Part shown: positions 10,801 through 22,100 of the stretch, one piece after another | How the letters are laid out: each line of letters starts with the position of its first letter | Position numbering within the stretch: position 1 is the stretch's first letter | Origin: Leptodontidium sp. MPI-SDFR-AT-0119 | Lineage: Eukaryota > Ascomycota > Leotiomycetes > Helotiales > Leptodontidiaceae | Length of the DNA: 64,000 nucleotides | Assembly: GCA_020726505.1 (NCBI GenBank) | Contig: JAHLEZ010000004.1 | Coordinates: 2,046,001-2,110,000, forward strand | Direction of reading: 5' to 3' | Translations under genes and position numbers: made by a program | Notes under the pieces: model-generated | Databases searched by the model: none | What the model saw: the letters and a program-made list of their open reading frames with translations, nothing else | What the model was told of the DNA's origin: nothing

Positions 10801-13103
10801 GTCACAACATCAGCGAATTGCACCCATGTCACTTGAAGACGACGATGCCGAACTTATAAGAGCTGCATCAGATGCCAACGATACCAACAAACCCGCCAGT
10901 AGCGAATGGGCTGTTTATCAGTGGTATTTCCGTGCCGCTGGCTCTCTGAACTTCATGGTGTTCTTGGTTTTGTGCTCATTCTTCGTCGTAGGAGTCATTT
11001 ATCCCCGTAAGATGCACCAAATACGCTCTAGGTTAAAGAAGCAATCACTAATCAATTTGGTGCACAGAGGTTTTTCTTCGAAGCTGGACGGAAAAGACCC
11101 TTCAAGGCCAGAGGTCAACACTTCCGACCTTCTATGGAGTATTTTTCGGTGTAGGCTCTATGGCTTGGATCGCTTTCGCCGGTGCCTGCGTCTATTTGTT
11201 CTTACAGATGGCGGTCCGAGTGGCAGCTTCCTTCCATACAATGCTTCTCGACACAATGCTCAAGTTGGTCTCACACTTCTCTTCTATGGTGTAGTAGCTA
11301 ACCATTCCATAGTGCATCGATGGAGTTCTTCTCCACGACTGATAGTGGACGCACTCTCAACAGGTACGTGTCAGGCTTCGGTGTGGTGGGTGTGAAGCGA
11401 CATTAGCCGAGCCCCTTTTCGACAAGCGACGGCAGCGCTGAACAAAAATAAACAATGGGACATAAACGAAGAAGCGCAATCGCTGACTTGTGGACCAATA
11501 GATTCAGCCAAGATCTTCAAATCATAGATATGGAGCTACCTCTAGCATTCATCGGCACGACCATTTCCTCTTTAACAGTGATTGCACAATGTGCAGTCAT
11601 CATAGTGGAATTACCCTGGACGGGATTCGCCGTACTCGGTCTCGCAATCGCTCTATTCCTAGTTTTCCGTATCTACCTGAGAACGACACGCAGACTCCGT
11701 CTTTTGGACATCGAACTTAAATCACCAGTGTTGTCGCTCTTGATCGAGTCCATTGACGGACTTGCAACCGTCCGCTCTTTCGGCTGGACAGAGTGGTATT
11801 CACGCAGAGGCCTCAGAGTTCTAGGTGAAGCGCAAGTACCCTTCCACCTTCTTCAAACCGCTCAAATCACGTTGAACTTGTGGCTCGATCTCCTCGTCGC
11901 CATTCTGGCTATAGTGGTCGTTTCCATTGCCATCGGGACTGGCAACTCAAGTGGTGGTAGTCTTGGCCTTGCCTTACTTAACATTGTTGGACTGGGGCAG
12001 TCAGTGAGAATCGTCGTCCACTTCTACACTTCCCTTGAAATTACCCTTGGTGCTGTTGCTCGTATCAGGGACTTCACTCTGGGAACTGGCTCGGAGAACA
12101 TTGGCAAGGATGAGCCATCTCCAGACTGGCCTCTAAAAGGATCGATTCAGTTTCAGAACGTCACTATCTCGCATTCGTGAGTGCTCACTGCTATCCAAAT
12201 ACAATTTCACAAGCCTGCTAACAAAAGTGGCAGGAGCTCTTTGCCTCCCATTATAGAGGGTCTTGAATTGAACGTCGAAGCTGGCTCCAAGGTTGCAATC
12301 TGCGGTCGCACTGGAAGGTATGTTCACCGTCCCCAACAAGCCACAAGTCAACACAAACACTAACTCCCCTGCTCCAAACAGCGGCAAAACAACCCTAGCA
12401 AACTCTCTCCTCCAACTCGTCAACGTCTCAACCGGCAAGATCCTAATCGACGGCATTGACATCGCCACGCTGCGTCCCAAAGACATCCGATCCCGACTCG
12501 TTGCTCTCCCGCAAGAAACCTTAAAGCTATCCGTCGATATCAGGAAATATGCACAGATCTACGGAGTTCCGAATGATGAGGATATCATTCAAGGGTTGAC
12601 TGCGGTGGGTCTTTGGCCGACTATTGAGCGCGCTGGTGGGTTGGATATGCTTCTTACGGATGAGAGTCTTTCGCATGGACAGAGGCAGTTGCTTGGGATG
12701 ACGCTGGCCTGTCTTCGTCGGGGGAAGGTTGTTCTTATGGATGAGCCTACGAGCAAGTGAGTTATTGTCCTCTCTTCTATACCCCATTTCCCTCCTCCTT
12801 TACCCCGCAAGCAAGATGGCTAACGCATAACCTCAAAGTGTCGACGTCGATATCCAATCACAACTACAGCGTGCAGTCTTCGAAACTTTCGCAGACAGCA
12901 CCGTGGTTTGTATCACTCACCAGATCGACACCATTCTAGACTTTGATCTTGCAATTGTGCTGGATCGCGGGAAGATTGTAGAGCAAGGGAAGCCGAGGGA
13001 GCTCTTGGAGAAGGAGGGCTCGAGATTGAGGCAGTTGTATTCTATGCAGAACACTGAGGCTGCTATGGCTGAGAAAGTAACTGGTGGTGTGGATGTTGAA
13101 TAA
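7853..13103 (+). CDS. ABC transporter, subfamily C (full-length multidrug-resistance type), 15 exons
   Basis: Spliced model: 7853-8065, 8153-8648, 8702-8890, 8940-8983, 9035-9314, 9376-9609, 9659-10416, 10481-10637, 10686-11006, 11068-11263, 11313-11363, 11502-12176, 12234-12317, 12382-12756, 12839-13103; 4338 nt, 1445 residues, the usual length for fungal ABCC proteins. Architecture is TMD0-like N-terminus, TMD1, NBD1, TMD2, NBD2 in the plasma or vacuolar membrane, exporting amphipathic or conjugated compounds. NBD1 (about residue 640 on) has Walker [10 protein letters not shown], signature VSGGQ, Walker B VILDD with Asp at the catalytic position and TSS in place of the H-loop. NBD2 has [24 protein letters not shown] and the H-loop His in THQ. 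TMD2 contains [17 protein letters not shown]. No internal stop or frameshift remains after splicing. The exon-2 donor could be 8639 instead of 8648 (both keep frame); the donor at 11264 is GTTGGT. Substrate unknown; a nearby FAS gene suggests, but does not show, a metabolite role. Confidence 0.92.
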
Positions 13104-13532
13104 GTGGCAGGGTTCATACAGTATTAATGAAATTGCTGCTCGTGGATTGTAAAGTCCGCGTCTCGCTTTCTCTCTAATGGAAGTTTTCTGGAAGTGTATC
13201 ACTTCCACCTCATGGCTGCCAGATCTGGCAGGCTTTCATGTGAATTGTCACAATTGATGTTGATGAGAAAATATCCAAGACGGAACAATGTATAGACCTA
13301 CTCGTTCATCTTCAGGCGCTCGATCTCAGGTTACGTTCAATGAATAAAAACTTGGGTTCCAGGAATGACATATCTCTCACTCGGCAGCAGTATATCTTCA
13401 CATGCACCAAATGGTTATCTCAAGCTATGGCTGCCATTTTCCAAATTCTAATCTAGATAGCTAACTTTCCCTTCTCAACTCAACCCAGAAAACAGCTGCC
13501 AAGTTCCACGGTTCCACAGTTCCACTCACCAC
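13104..13532. other. intergenic spacer between convergent genes
   Basis: Shared 3' region of the transporter gene (plus strand) and the calycin-like gene (minus strand). It contains three close copies of gttccac near 13503-13526. Nothing else is seen. Confidence 0.5.
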
Positions 13533-14220
13533 CTAAACATCCCCAACCCAATCATAAACCAACCTCGTCCTAACCTCCTCCTCCCCCTTCCTAATATAAT
13601 ACTTCAACGCACGATACCGCTTCCCATTTATCATCGCGAACCCCCACATCATAAAATCCCTAACCCCAGATCTCTCATTAACCCCACTCCCCGCAAAATG
13701 CCCCGGAACACCCTCCTTCTCCTCCTCAATCCACTCCGTCAACAGATACGGGTCCAGGACCTCGCCTGTAGGGCTCTTCTGCACCTTTATCTTCTCAGAA
13801 GTTGAAGCTAGATCCACCCACCATGACCTCACTCTAACAGTCGGCGCGAAATACCCTCCTGCAACCAACACCTCCTCGCCCGAGCCGTCAAAGGAATCAG
13901 CTTGCCCTTTCAGTCCCGCGGCGGATTTCGTGCAGATTAGCCCCTGGGTGACGCCGGCGGCGTTGGGGAGCGTCTCGGTTATGGTCTCGTAGACTTTCAC
14001 GTAGAGCATGAGTTTTCGGACGAGGTAGGGGACGCCTTGGATTAGGAGAGCGCCTGAGAGGTTGTCGGAGAGTTCTCTGTTCTGTTTTGGGGGGAGGGGG
14101 GCGTTAGTGGGTTATGGAGATTGGGCTTGAGGTTGGTGATGGAGGGAGAGGAGGTAAAGGACATACCAGCTCCCAGTGACCGGTTAGGTTGTGGATTGTT
14201 ACTTTTGCCGGGGAAGCCAT
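13533..14220 (-). CDS. small calycin/lipocalin-like fungal protein, function unknown
   Basis: Two exons on the minus strand, 14220-14167 and 14081-13533, separated by an 85-bp intron (GTATGT donor, AACAG acceptor); 200 residues. The N-terminus (VTIHNLTGHWELNRELSDN) and the later pattern (GLKG, RSRWV-like SWWVDLAS, MWGFAMINGKRY, RTRLVYDWV at the C-terminus) match a widespread ascomycete family of about 200 residues in which an initial GxW-type motif and alternating strands suggest a beta-barrel ligand-binding fold. No signal peptide or membrane helix is visible, so it is probably cytosolic. Members of this family are often seen beside metabolite genes, but I cannot assign a reaction. The gene is convergent with the ABC transporter. 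The intron places the WEL motif right at the exon end, which supports the model. Confidence 0.8.
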
Positions 14221-15471
14221 TGTGACTTGTGGCTGGTGTATAGGTATGTTGGGAGGTAGGTAGTGCTGTGTATCACCTTCTTCCCATGTAACTCATGAAG
14301 ACACTTTACAGTACAGTACTATAGTGCACTTTGAGGTGCTTTCCGTGGTAAGATTGTGTGATGTAATGTAATGTATCAAGCAAACTTGCCGGTGAGATTA
14401 TATACTTGGCTATTGAGGCTGTACGCTACATAAGGGAACTCGAGCATCTGCTCTCCTGAACCCTCACTGTCTGCAGATAGCGAGGATCAGGCTCGCACTG
14501 CAGTTACCAGTCCTTTGCAGTGGGAATGGGATCGAGAAACCCATCTCACAAGACTGCAGGATTTCAGGATTCAAACAATGCAGACGCAGACGCAGCGGTA
14601 TATGCAGTTGTGCAGATGCAGGTGCCGTGCCATCTCACCGAGGTAGGTTCCCCATCTGCAGCATTAGTTACACTACAGACAGTACGTGCGTACCCGGTTT
14701 CTGAAGGCGAATGAACACTTCCGCAATCATGGACCCATCGTTCCTAGAGGATCACATTATTGAGTTTGTTGACATGGTATAGCACAGTGCAGCTACTAGT
14801 ACTATAGGCTGGTAATTAGTACATAAACAAAAGAACCCAGTGGGGGTCCCAATCCCACACATCTGCATGCATGTGATTTATGTACGTATGTTTGCAGACA
14901 CCGAGTAACTCGATTGGGTCGAGGTAGAGTTGAAGCCTACTTGTTTTACCTTACCATCCCTTGTCTTATGTCAGATTGACAGCCTATGGCATTAGTGCAG
15001 TAGTGTGCGTGGGTTGCACAGACAGATGCAAAGCTTGTACGCCCATGGGAAAGCGTCCGAGGGAGGGCGGGTAGGTTAATGTGCGGCAATGCAATGCAAA
15101 GCAAGGCAAGGTACAGCGAGGTATGACAGGGTAAGGTAAAGGATTTGATAAAATAATCCCGCATTTCGCGAGTTTGATCCTGCATTTAATTTCGAACTAA
15201 CCCACCTTCGTAGTAATTTTTCTTTTTAAAGTTCGTGTCTAAACCTCGTGCAAACCTAGGATTTTATAATGTCTGCCTAAATCCCATGCCCAGTCTGAAT
15301 ATCGTATTTGTTATTGCCGGTATTGGTTTAGTGTTTTTGTTTCTGTCCGCGGATTTCGTGGGGATAAATATATCTCCCCATCTTTTATCTCACATCTGCA
15401 GTGGGGTTACAGTGCCGGGAGTTCGAACCTTGTACTGTAGTCATTGTATTTTCTGTGCCCCTCCTGAGCCC

Positions 15472-15495
15472 TTCCTCTTCCTCTTCCTCTTCCTC
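15472..15495. repeat. TTCCTC hexanucleotide run
   Basis: Four perfect consecutive ttcctc units; a simple sequence repeat. Confidence 0.85.
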
Positions 15496-15730
15496 TCCCA
15501 TACTAGCTCCACTCTTACGTAGAAAGGAGTATCATACAGTAGTGCTGTTGTACAGTGAGGCGAAAACCGACTGATCTGACATGAGTCGGGAAAACTAGCT
15601 CTTTCTTGCCTTGCTCCCTACCTAGGTTTCTCTGCTTCGTATATTGAGCTAGTCTTGGATGACGACGTGTGAGACGGGGGTTACGCAGGCGGGGTCCCCG
15701 AGGACTTCTGAAGCTGAGTGAGTGGGGTGA

Positions 15731-15893
15731 TGGATGGAGGGCGGCCGACGTGAGGAGAATTCAGAAGATCGTCGATTGAGGATCGATTTGAGGGGTGGTT
15801 TGGATTGGGCTGGTGGATAGAGGGCGGCCGACGTGAGGAGATGTGAGAAGATCGTCGATCGAGGATCGATTTGAGAGGTGGTTTGGGTTGGGC
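15731..15893. repeat. tandem duplication, two copies of about 80 bp with period 83
   Basis: Copy 1 is 15731-15810 and copy 2 is 15814-15893. Both read tgga(t)(g/a)gagggcggccgacg at the start and end in gg(a/g)ttgggc. The copies differ at a handful of sites, mostly G/A and C/T exchanges plus one short divergent patch (gaattcag against gatgtgag). Confidence 0.9.
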
Positions 15894-17460
15894 GGAGGAA
15901 AGTGCAAGTTATTTGTAAGTTACACAGATGGTCAAAGGGATGGTGTTTGATACCAGATGTCGGCCTTGTGGAGTTTGTCGGGACTTGCTTGTGTTTATGA
16001 TGTTTGGTGATGCTGAAACGGTGCCACAACCGTTCAAATGATGTACGTAGTACAAAACAAGAAAGCAACAAAACAAGAAAACAAAACCTCAACATGATGT
16101 AAGAGAGGGAAGGAATAGACTGGAAGCACACTGGGGATTGCCCAGTCTATAAAAGTTTCTTCACATGTACTCAGCCTCCACAAAAAAAAGGCGTCAGCTA
16201 CCTCGTTGATTCCATCATCTCTGCACATATACGCCGATTGGATTGCATGTTAGTGCACGCCATATTGGTGGCTGGTTGTGTGATTGCTGGAGTGCACGGA
16301 GTAGAAGGGTGAATGTCGATAAGCTGCACTGTATGCTACGACAAGTAGACTATTATCTTCATAGAGGAGATGAGCCAGGAAGAAGGGAAAGAGGTGTAGA
16401 GAGTGAGATCATTATGGTACTTTCTCCTCGTATGGCATTCAATAAGTATGCATGCCGCAGAATTCTAAGATGAGATGAGATGTTGGATATTAAATACCTC
16501 GTCCTCAAAATAAAACATCTCAAACGATAACTTCTAAATCGGAGCACCCATGAACAACCGAATAACCAAATACTTTTGTGTGAGAGAATCTCGAGGATCT
16601 ACCACCAAGACAACAAACACAAGCACAATGCAACTATGTAACTATGTAACCGTGCAACTTTTAGCATTTACGCATCTCCTCAACCACGACAGAAGCGCCA
16701 GGAAGTAATACAACAAGGCCAGTATACACTTACACCTAATGCCGAGCGATAAAAACTGCCAGCGCTTCTACTGCGGTAATACCAATTGATAGGAAGAAAG
16801 ATTCAGGGTGTTTGATTGCAGTACCTCGGCTTTAATTGATTGCTTTGAGATGCTATCTGAGATAGGACCTGGGTACTGTGTTGGAGGGGGTGAATGGCTA
16901 GGTAAGGTACTTGCTTTGGAGGAACAACATGGTATACAAATCCCGCGTAGAGGTATGAATGAATGAATGAATACGTGCATCAATAGATCGGTCGATTGGT
17001 TGAAATGACTAGGTGATCAAAAGGAATGGGGGGAAAAGGTTGCATCGCTATCGTGGGAGACTTTCCTTGTCTGGAGTGTAAGTGGAAACCAAGTTTTGCA
17101 AACAAACCAAAAAGTTCAAGAGATCAGAGTCCAACTTCGTGTATTTTTCACTGGAAATATGTACCATCATCATACATGCCAATCTCACCACGCAATATTA
17201 AGTAGTGATTTCCCCATCCAAACCCAATGCCCAGCCAGCCCCCGTAGGGTTTTGTAAATACCAATGCAAATTTTTCCAAAAGCAGATGCGACATCCCATA
17301 AACCAACCGTACACAAACTGGTATATCCCTTCCGGTGTAACGCCGTTTAACGCCTTCTAATGCGACAGCCTCCTCGTTCCGTCGGACATCTCACGCATGG
17401 GGAGGAGCTCGATCCGGTCCTGTTTGGTAGCAAATAAATTAACGCCAGCTCGGTTTTCAT

Positions 17461-18780
17461 TCATCTCGCAACACCGTAGGAGGTAGTGGCGGTTTCGTCA
17501 TTATTACCCACTTCGTTCGTCAGGTTTCTCTGGACGGCCCTGCCAGCTTCCAGGTCTGTGTCGTTCCTCTTCAGTATTTCCGCGGGATGCTTTTCCCGGC
17601 TTCCGACGTAGTTGCCCACACCGACTCCAGCCCAGAAACTCCTATCCCGGCTTCTGGGACCCCAACTCCATCCGGCTCCTTGGTTGATTGGCAAATGGTA
17701 GTAGCGGAATGCAAAGACGGACGTGACTGCACCGATCAGATATCCGAACAGAATGTCGAAACCGTGATGTCTGAAATCGGAATATCGAGTTGAGGCGATG
17801 TAAATGGAGGCAAAGAAGGGTAGAACCGCAATAACCAGAAGGTATACGGGTGGTCCTGCCGCTTGGTTTCGTGCTGCAATTACTGCATCGTCATGTCCTG
17901 ATGGTTCCTGGAGCAGATCGTCTGCCATTGGCTTGTCTCGACTCGAAACACTGTGTTGTTCTGCAATCCTCGTTGACGCGCGAGAGGGAAAGGCAGATAA
18001 TTGTGTAGCGTTTGAGCCGGATGCGAGAAAGGGTATGGTAATGGCCAACTTAGAGGCAAGGAAGAGACTGAGATAGACAAGACCACCAGATGAGAAAGAT
18101 GCATGGCCACTTGGGAAACCTGGAGGTTTGAAGTCAGCTATGTACTTTGTATTTTACGGTTATTTGCGCCAAAGTGTGTAGAGTCTGGGAAGCTTACTTC
18201 GGAATCCATCATCCAACTTCGACTTGTCGGATTGTTGACAAATCTTCGCAGACACAACATTGAAATTCTCATAGATGCTTCCAGCAAGGAATTTTGAGTA
18301 GGTGTAGTTGGCAAGATTGGCCATGTCTGGCTCACAGCGAGAGAGGAGATCTGGACGAGGCTTTCCGAACAGGTTCTTCATCCCGCTGGTGATCAAGAAG
18401 GATGCCGCCAGAGACAGAGCCAACCCCAACCATCCAGTATGCCATTCCCAAAGTTTGCGTTTCCATATCAGCGATTTCGGTATTGACTTCGAAACGGTAG
18501 GACCTGGTACCAGGATGAGGCAGATGAGGAAGATGATGACGGCTGGACCAGCCAAGGCGGAGCAAGCCAGCGTAACCAGCGAGACCTTTTCGTGCTCTAC
18601 ATGTGGGAAACTGATCTCGGGATTCGTGAGCGAGAAAGGTCGCATATTAGGTGTGATATTTGCGAGTAATGCTCCCACGCCGGCAGAGACTATGATGATA
18701 ACCCAGTCGACTATGTATGAAGCCACCAGGAGTTTTGAAAAGCCGCCATTTTTGGCGCGCGACATCATGGATTGCCTCAT
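17461..18780 (-). CDS. PAP2-type lipid phosphatase (diacylglycerol pyrophosphate/phosphatidate phosphatase)
   Basis: Two exons on the minus strand, 18780-18198 and 18119-17461; 413 residues. The 78-bp intron (GTAAGC donor, CTCCAG acceptor) falls inside the active site region and splicing creates the PSGH motif. All three phosphatase motifs are present: KNLFGKPRP (K135, R142-P143), FPSGHAS (S198-H200) and TRYSDFRHHGFD. Several hydrophobic helices (for example residues 22-41, 67-91, 115-133 and two after the loop) give a six-pass membrane topology. The family dephosphorylates DGPP, phosphatidate and related lipid phosphates in the vacuolar or ER membrane (yeast Dpp1/Lpp1). A long hydrophilic insertion (about residues 225-265, Ser/Asp rich) sits between motifs 2 and 3, and the C-terminus is acidic and polar. 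The start is the first of three close Met codons. Confidence 0.92.
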
Positions 18781-20086
18781 TGTTGCATGCGTTCGTGTAA
18801 CTGTCTACTCGATCGCTCGTCTGTTCGGTATTTCGTGTATGCAGAACGCAGGGTTTTCTGTAGGTATCGTATGTCGAATGTCCGGTTTAGCCGGTTCGAT
18901 CGAAGCCAGATGTTTCCAGCACAACATGGGACGAACGGACGGACAGTTCTCTTTATGAAAGAAGAAAGAGGTCGCTGGCGCTGCCAATGCTGCTGCTTGT
19001 GGATGAGACAGGGCTGCGCCAATTGAAGTCATAGTGCCGGCGTGTGATTCGACGCCTCTCCCGCCAAGGGAACTCAAAAACGCCGCGAGCAAGCCGCTTT
19101 CTGCTTAGGGGAATGCAACACACGACACTTGACTGGGCGAGGATGGCAGTGACATTCAGAGGCGGTACCGATGACGAATGCTGTAGTATATTTCCAAGTT
19201 TTGATAGGCCGAGTTGCAGAGATCTGCTGCTTTACTTTTGTTTCTTTCTCCAGTCAGCAACGCATCGCTTTTCCAGTTTGAGGATGCAGCTTGCTCGCAC
19301 TTACTTACTTTGCGCCAAGGGCTTGTTGTTGAGCTCACCGTTTGAACAGCCTCGAAGATCCACTCTTTGCTGACTTGAGACCCGACTATGATTCTATTTC
19401 AGACCTCGCCAAGCGCAAACGACAAGAAAAACATAAATACGTGGTTGGTAGTTACAACTTAGCCGCCTCCAAGGCATCTTTCTTGTCAGGATGCCATGTT
19501 TCATATTTTCACGACCACCTCTGGTTATTTCCTCTCTCTCTGATAAGTATTCAGCCCAGCACGAAAGAACAATCTTCAGCGGATCTCACACCACATCTGA
19601 TCTGATCTGATCTGCAACTGCATTTGAGTTTGCCTCCGTCTCAGCCTCCTCCATGACGCCATCACCCTGGGGATGTGCAAGTCGAGAGTGACATGCCAGA
19701 AGCCTGACAAGCCCTTTACCGAAATTGCTGTAATTGGCCAAGATTCTGGTCTTGAAATACCCCCTTTTCCATGTTTCGTCTTAAACCCGAAACTATCACG
19801 TGAAAGTGATATCTCCGATACCTTCCCCTCCAACCCCGCAACAACAATCTTCCAGAACCCCCCTGGCCTCCCCTCCCCAGAGTTGAAGCAATTGACCAAT
19901 GTCCTTCCAGTGGCATATCCTCCCACTCTAGTTCTTTCATCGCAATCTCAACGTCATGCTCTACTAGTTTCTATGGGACATTGCTTGACGTAGCTCAATA
20001 ACTATCGAGGTGACACTACTGACAAATCAAAGTATAAGGTACAGGTGCAAATACCGCAACAACTTCTCTCTTTCCACTTCTTCAAC
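18781..20086. other. intergenic region between lipid phosphatase and aldo-keto reductase genes
   Basis: Divergent promoter region of about 1.3 kb. Short frames exist on both strands but none shows a domain. A small TCTGA repeat lies at 19596-19614. No RNA gene was recognised. Confidence 0.5.
19596..19614. repeat. TCTGA pentanucleotide repeat
   Basis: Three tctga units followed by tctg, upstream of the aldo-keto reductase gene. Confidence 0.8.
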
Positions 20087-21436
20087 ATGTATTCTCGAAC
20101 AGCTCGTCTCTCCGCATCAGCCACATCTAGAATCTCTCAAGTCTCGTCACACATCCAAAAACGCAACATGGCATCTGTAACAACCCACACGCTCAACACC
20201 GGGGCGAAGATCCCCGCAATTGGGTTCGGGACGTGGCAGGATAAGGATGATCAGGAGAAGGCTGTGACTGAAGCTTTGAAAGCCGGATATTTGCATATCG
20301 ATACTGCGGCTAGTAAGTTTCTTTAACGTTGCCTTCATACACAATATGCAGTACTTTTGAGCAATTTAGTAACAGGAAACTAGTCTATGGAACAGAACCT
20401 ATGGTCGGAGCAGCCATCAAGAAGAGCGGCATTGACCGGTCCAAGCTATTCATCACCACCAAACTATGGAATAACAAACATAAGCCTGAAGATGTAGAGG
20501 GTGCTCTTGATCAATCACTTAAAGATCTAGGAATGGATTACGTTGACTTGTTCTTGATGCATTGGCCATCAGCTTTCAAGCCTGGTTAGTACCTACCTCC
20601 ACTTCTTAATTTCCCAAACCACCAAATACTTAATCTTACTACACCATTCCAATGCCTAAAACTAACCCCGCATCAAGGCGACAACAAATTCCCGAAAGAC
20701 AAGGACGGCAAAACGGAAACCAGCTCCATCAGCTACGTCGACACCTGGAAAGCCATGGAGAAGCTCCTCCCCTCCGGCAAAGCCCGCGCCATTGGAGTCT
20801 CCAACTTCTCCAAGAAAGAGCTCGAGACACTATTGAAGGAGTGTAGTGTCGTTCCGGCAGCCCATCAGATTGAGTGTCATCCGTGGCTGCAGCAGAAGGA
20901 CTTCTGTGACTGGCAGAGGGAGAAGGGTATCCATGTGCAGCACTACTCGCCGTTTGGGAACCAGAATGAGATTTATAGCTCCGGGAAGAATATGGGGAAG
21001 TTGATGGTATGTTTTGTTTCCTTTTCCCCTATCATCTCATATTTTCTCATCATATCATCCCATCCCATCTCATACTTCCTCATCCCATCGTAAGTCAAAA
21101 TGAGCAAGATGGGATGAGTTGAGATGAGACGTGAAGAAATCACATCCAACCCTCACTAACAAACACCAGGACGACCCAATCCTCGTCGAAATCGGTAAGA
21201 AGCACAACAAGACCGGCGGGCAAGTCGCACTCGCATGGGGCATAGCACGCGGACATTCCGTCCTGCCTAAATCCAAAACACCATCGCGCATCTCTCAGAA
21301 CCTTGAGGGCGATTTCAAGCTCACGGCCGAGGATATGGAGAAGATTGAGGGCGTGGATAAGAAGCTCAGGTTTAATGATCCGAGTGAATCTTTTGGGTAT
21401 CGGTTTTACGAGGATTTGGAGGGGAAGAAGAATTAA
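20087..21436 (+). CDS. aldo-keto reductase (Gcy1/Ypr1-like) with a possible mitochondrial presequence
   Basis: Four exons: 20087-20312, 20384-20584, 20678-21006, 21170-21436; 340 residues. Motifs of the AKR superfamily are clear: GFGTWQ, HIDTAAIYG (Asp and Tyr of the catalytic tetrad), TKLWN (Lys), LMHWP (His), [19 protein letters not shown] and the NADPH-binding ...LPKSKTP region. The enzyme would reduce aldehydes and ketones with NADPH in the cytosol. In exon 1 the first ATG (20087) adds a 27-residue stretch rich in Arg and Ser with no acidic residue, ending just before a second ATG (20168) at the usual cytosolic start; dual targeting is possible. The first intron ends at an AG well past an earlier AG, but only this acceptor restores AAIYG. 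Intron 3 carries an inverted repeat. Confidence 0.93.
21079..21118. repeat. inverted repeat inside the third intron of the aldo-keto reductase gene
   Basis: Arms ctcatcccatc (21079-21089) and gatgggatgag (21108-21118) are perfectly complementary over 11 bp with an 18-base loop, so the intron transcript could form a hairpin. Several near-copies of tcatcccat lie just upstream. Confidence 0.8.
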
Positions 21437-22100
21437 GATGGGTGGTGGTGATGGGGAGGAGGAGTTGATGTGTAGATATTGAAACAGAAAATGATAGTCT
21501 TTCGTTGTTTATCAGCTGTGTTGTTGAGAAGTTAAATGGCTGAGAGGTTACATGCTAGTGGGATTGACACGTGAAGCTTGGTCTCTGAGATAACAAAGAT
21601 CTGTTGATGTGGTGTTTGTGGTGCTTAATACTCACAGTAATATGTTGGAGAGTTTGGATGAGTGTTTTGACATGAAGCGAGGCTTCGAATTGCTGGCTAT
21701 GGGGATTGATGTGTGAGGCTTTTCTCCACTCCTTGAGCCAGTCAAAGATGTAGGGCCTTTCGTTGGATGGCTTGGGGTTGAGCCACCGTGGAGGGGGTGG
21801 TTTTTGCTGTAGGTTTCGAAATTCTGGGGGACTACGTATGGAATAAGTGCACGTCGGATCACTGTCACTCTTTCAAGAGGAACATGCATTGAAAATCTCG
21901 CAATTTGAAAGCAAAGAGCAACGCCAGGCACAGCATAGCATCTGCAAACCCATTCTCATCGCTCCGTCGCAAATCATAAACCGTAACTCATAGCCACAGA
22001 CCCCCTATCCACCATTGGCAGACACGCAAGGGAGAATCTCACTTCTCCTCCTTCGAAGAAGCGTCAACTAACACAGCATATCAGCAATCAACCCATCATC
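21437..22100. other. intergenic spacer between convergent genes
   Basis: 3' regions of the aldo-keto reductase gene and the duplicated-domain gene. No domain or RNA gene was recognised. Confidence 0.5.

Larger units (their letters stand above)
14221..17460. other. 3.2-kb gene-poor region with simple repeats
   Basis: No supportable gene. It holds a TTCCTC hexamer run (15472-15495), an 83-bp tandem duplication (15731-15893) and short GAAT repeats near 16960. The longest minus-strand frame (15649-16131) runs over the duplication and looks non-coding (low complexity, no domain). Confidence 0.55.

Noticed and set aside
7853..13103. transporter gene as a pseudogene, because the open frames are broken many times
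   Set aside because: All breaks are removed by 14 GT-AG introns, exon phases agree throughout and the sum is an exact multiple of three.
15400..15430. tRNA T-loop-like ggagttcgaacc
   Set aside because: The flanking five bases do not pair as a T stem on either strand and no acceptor or anticodon arms fit.
15649..16131. 160-codon minus-strand frame over the tandem duplication
   Set aside because: Low complexity, the duplication is translated in it as a repeated patch, and no domain or start context supports it.
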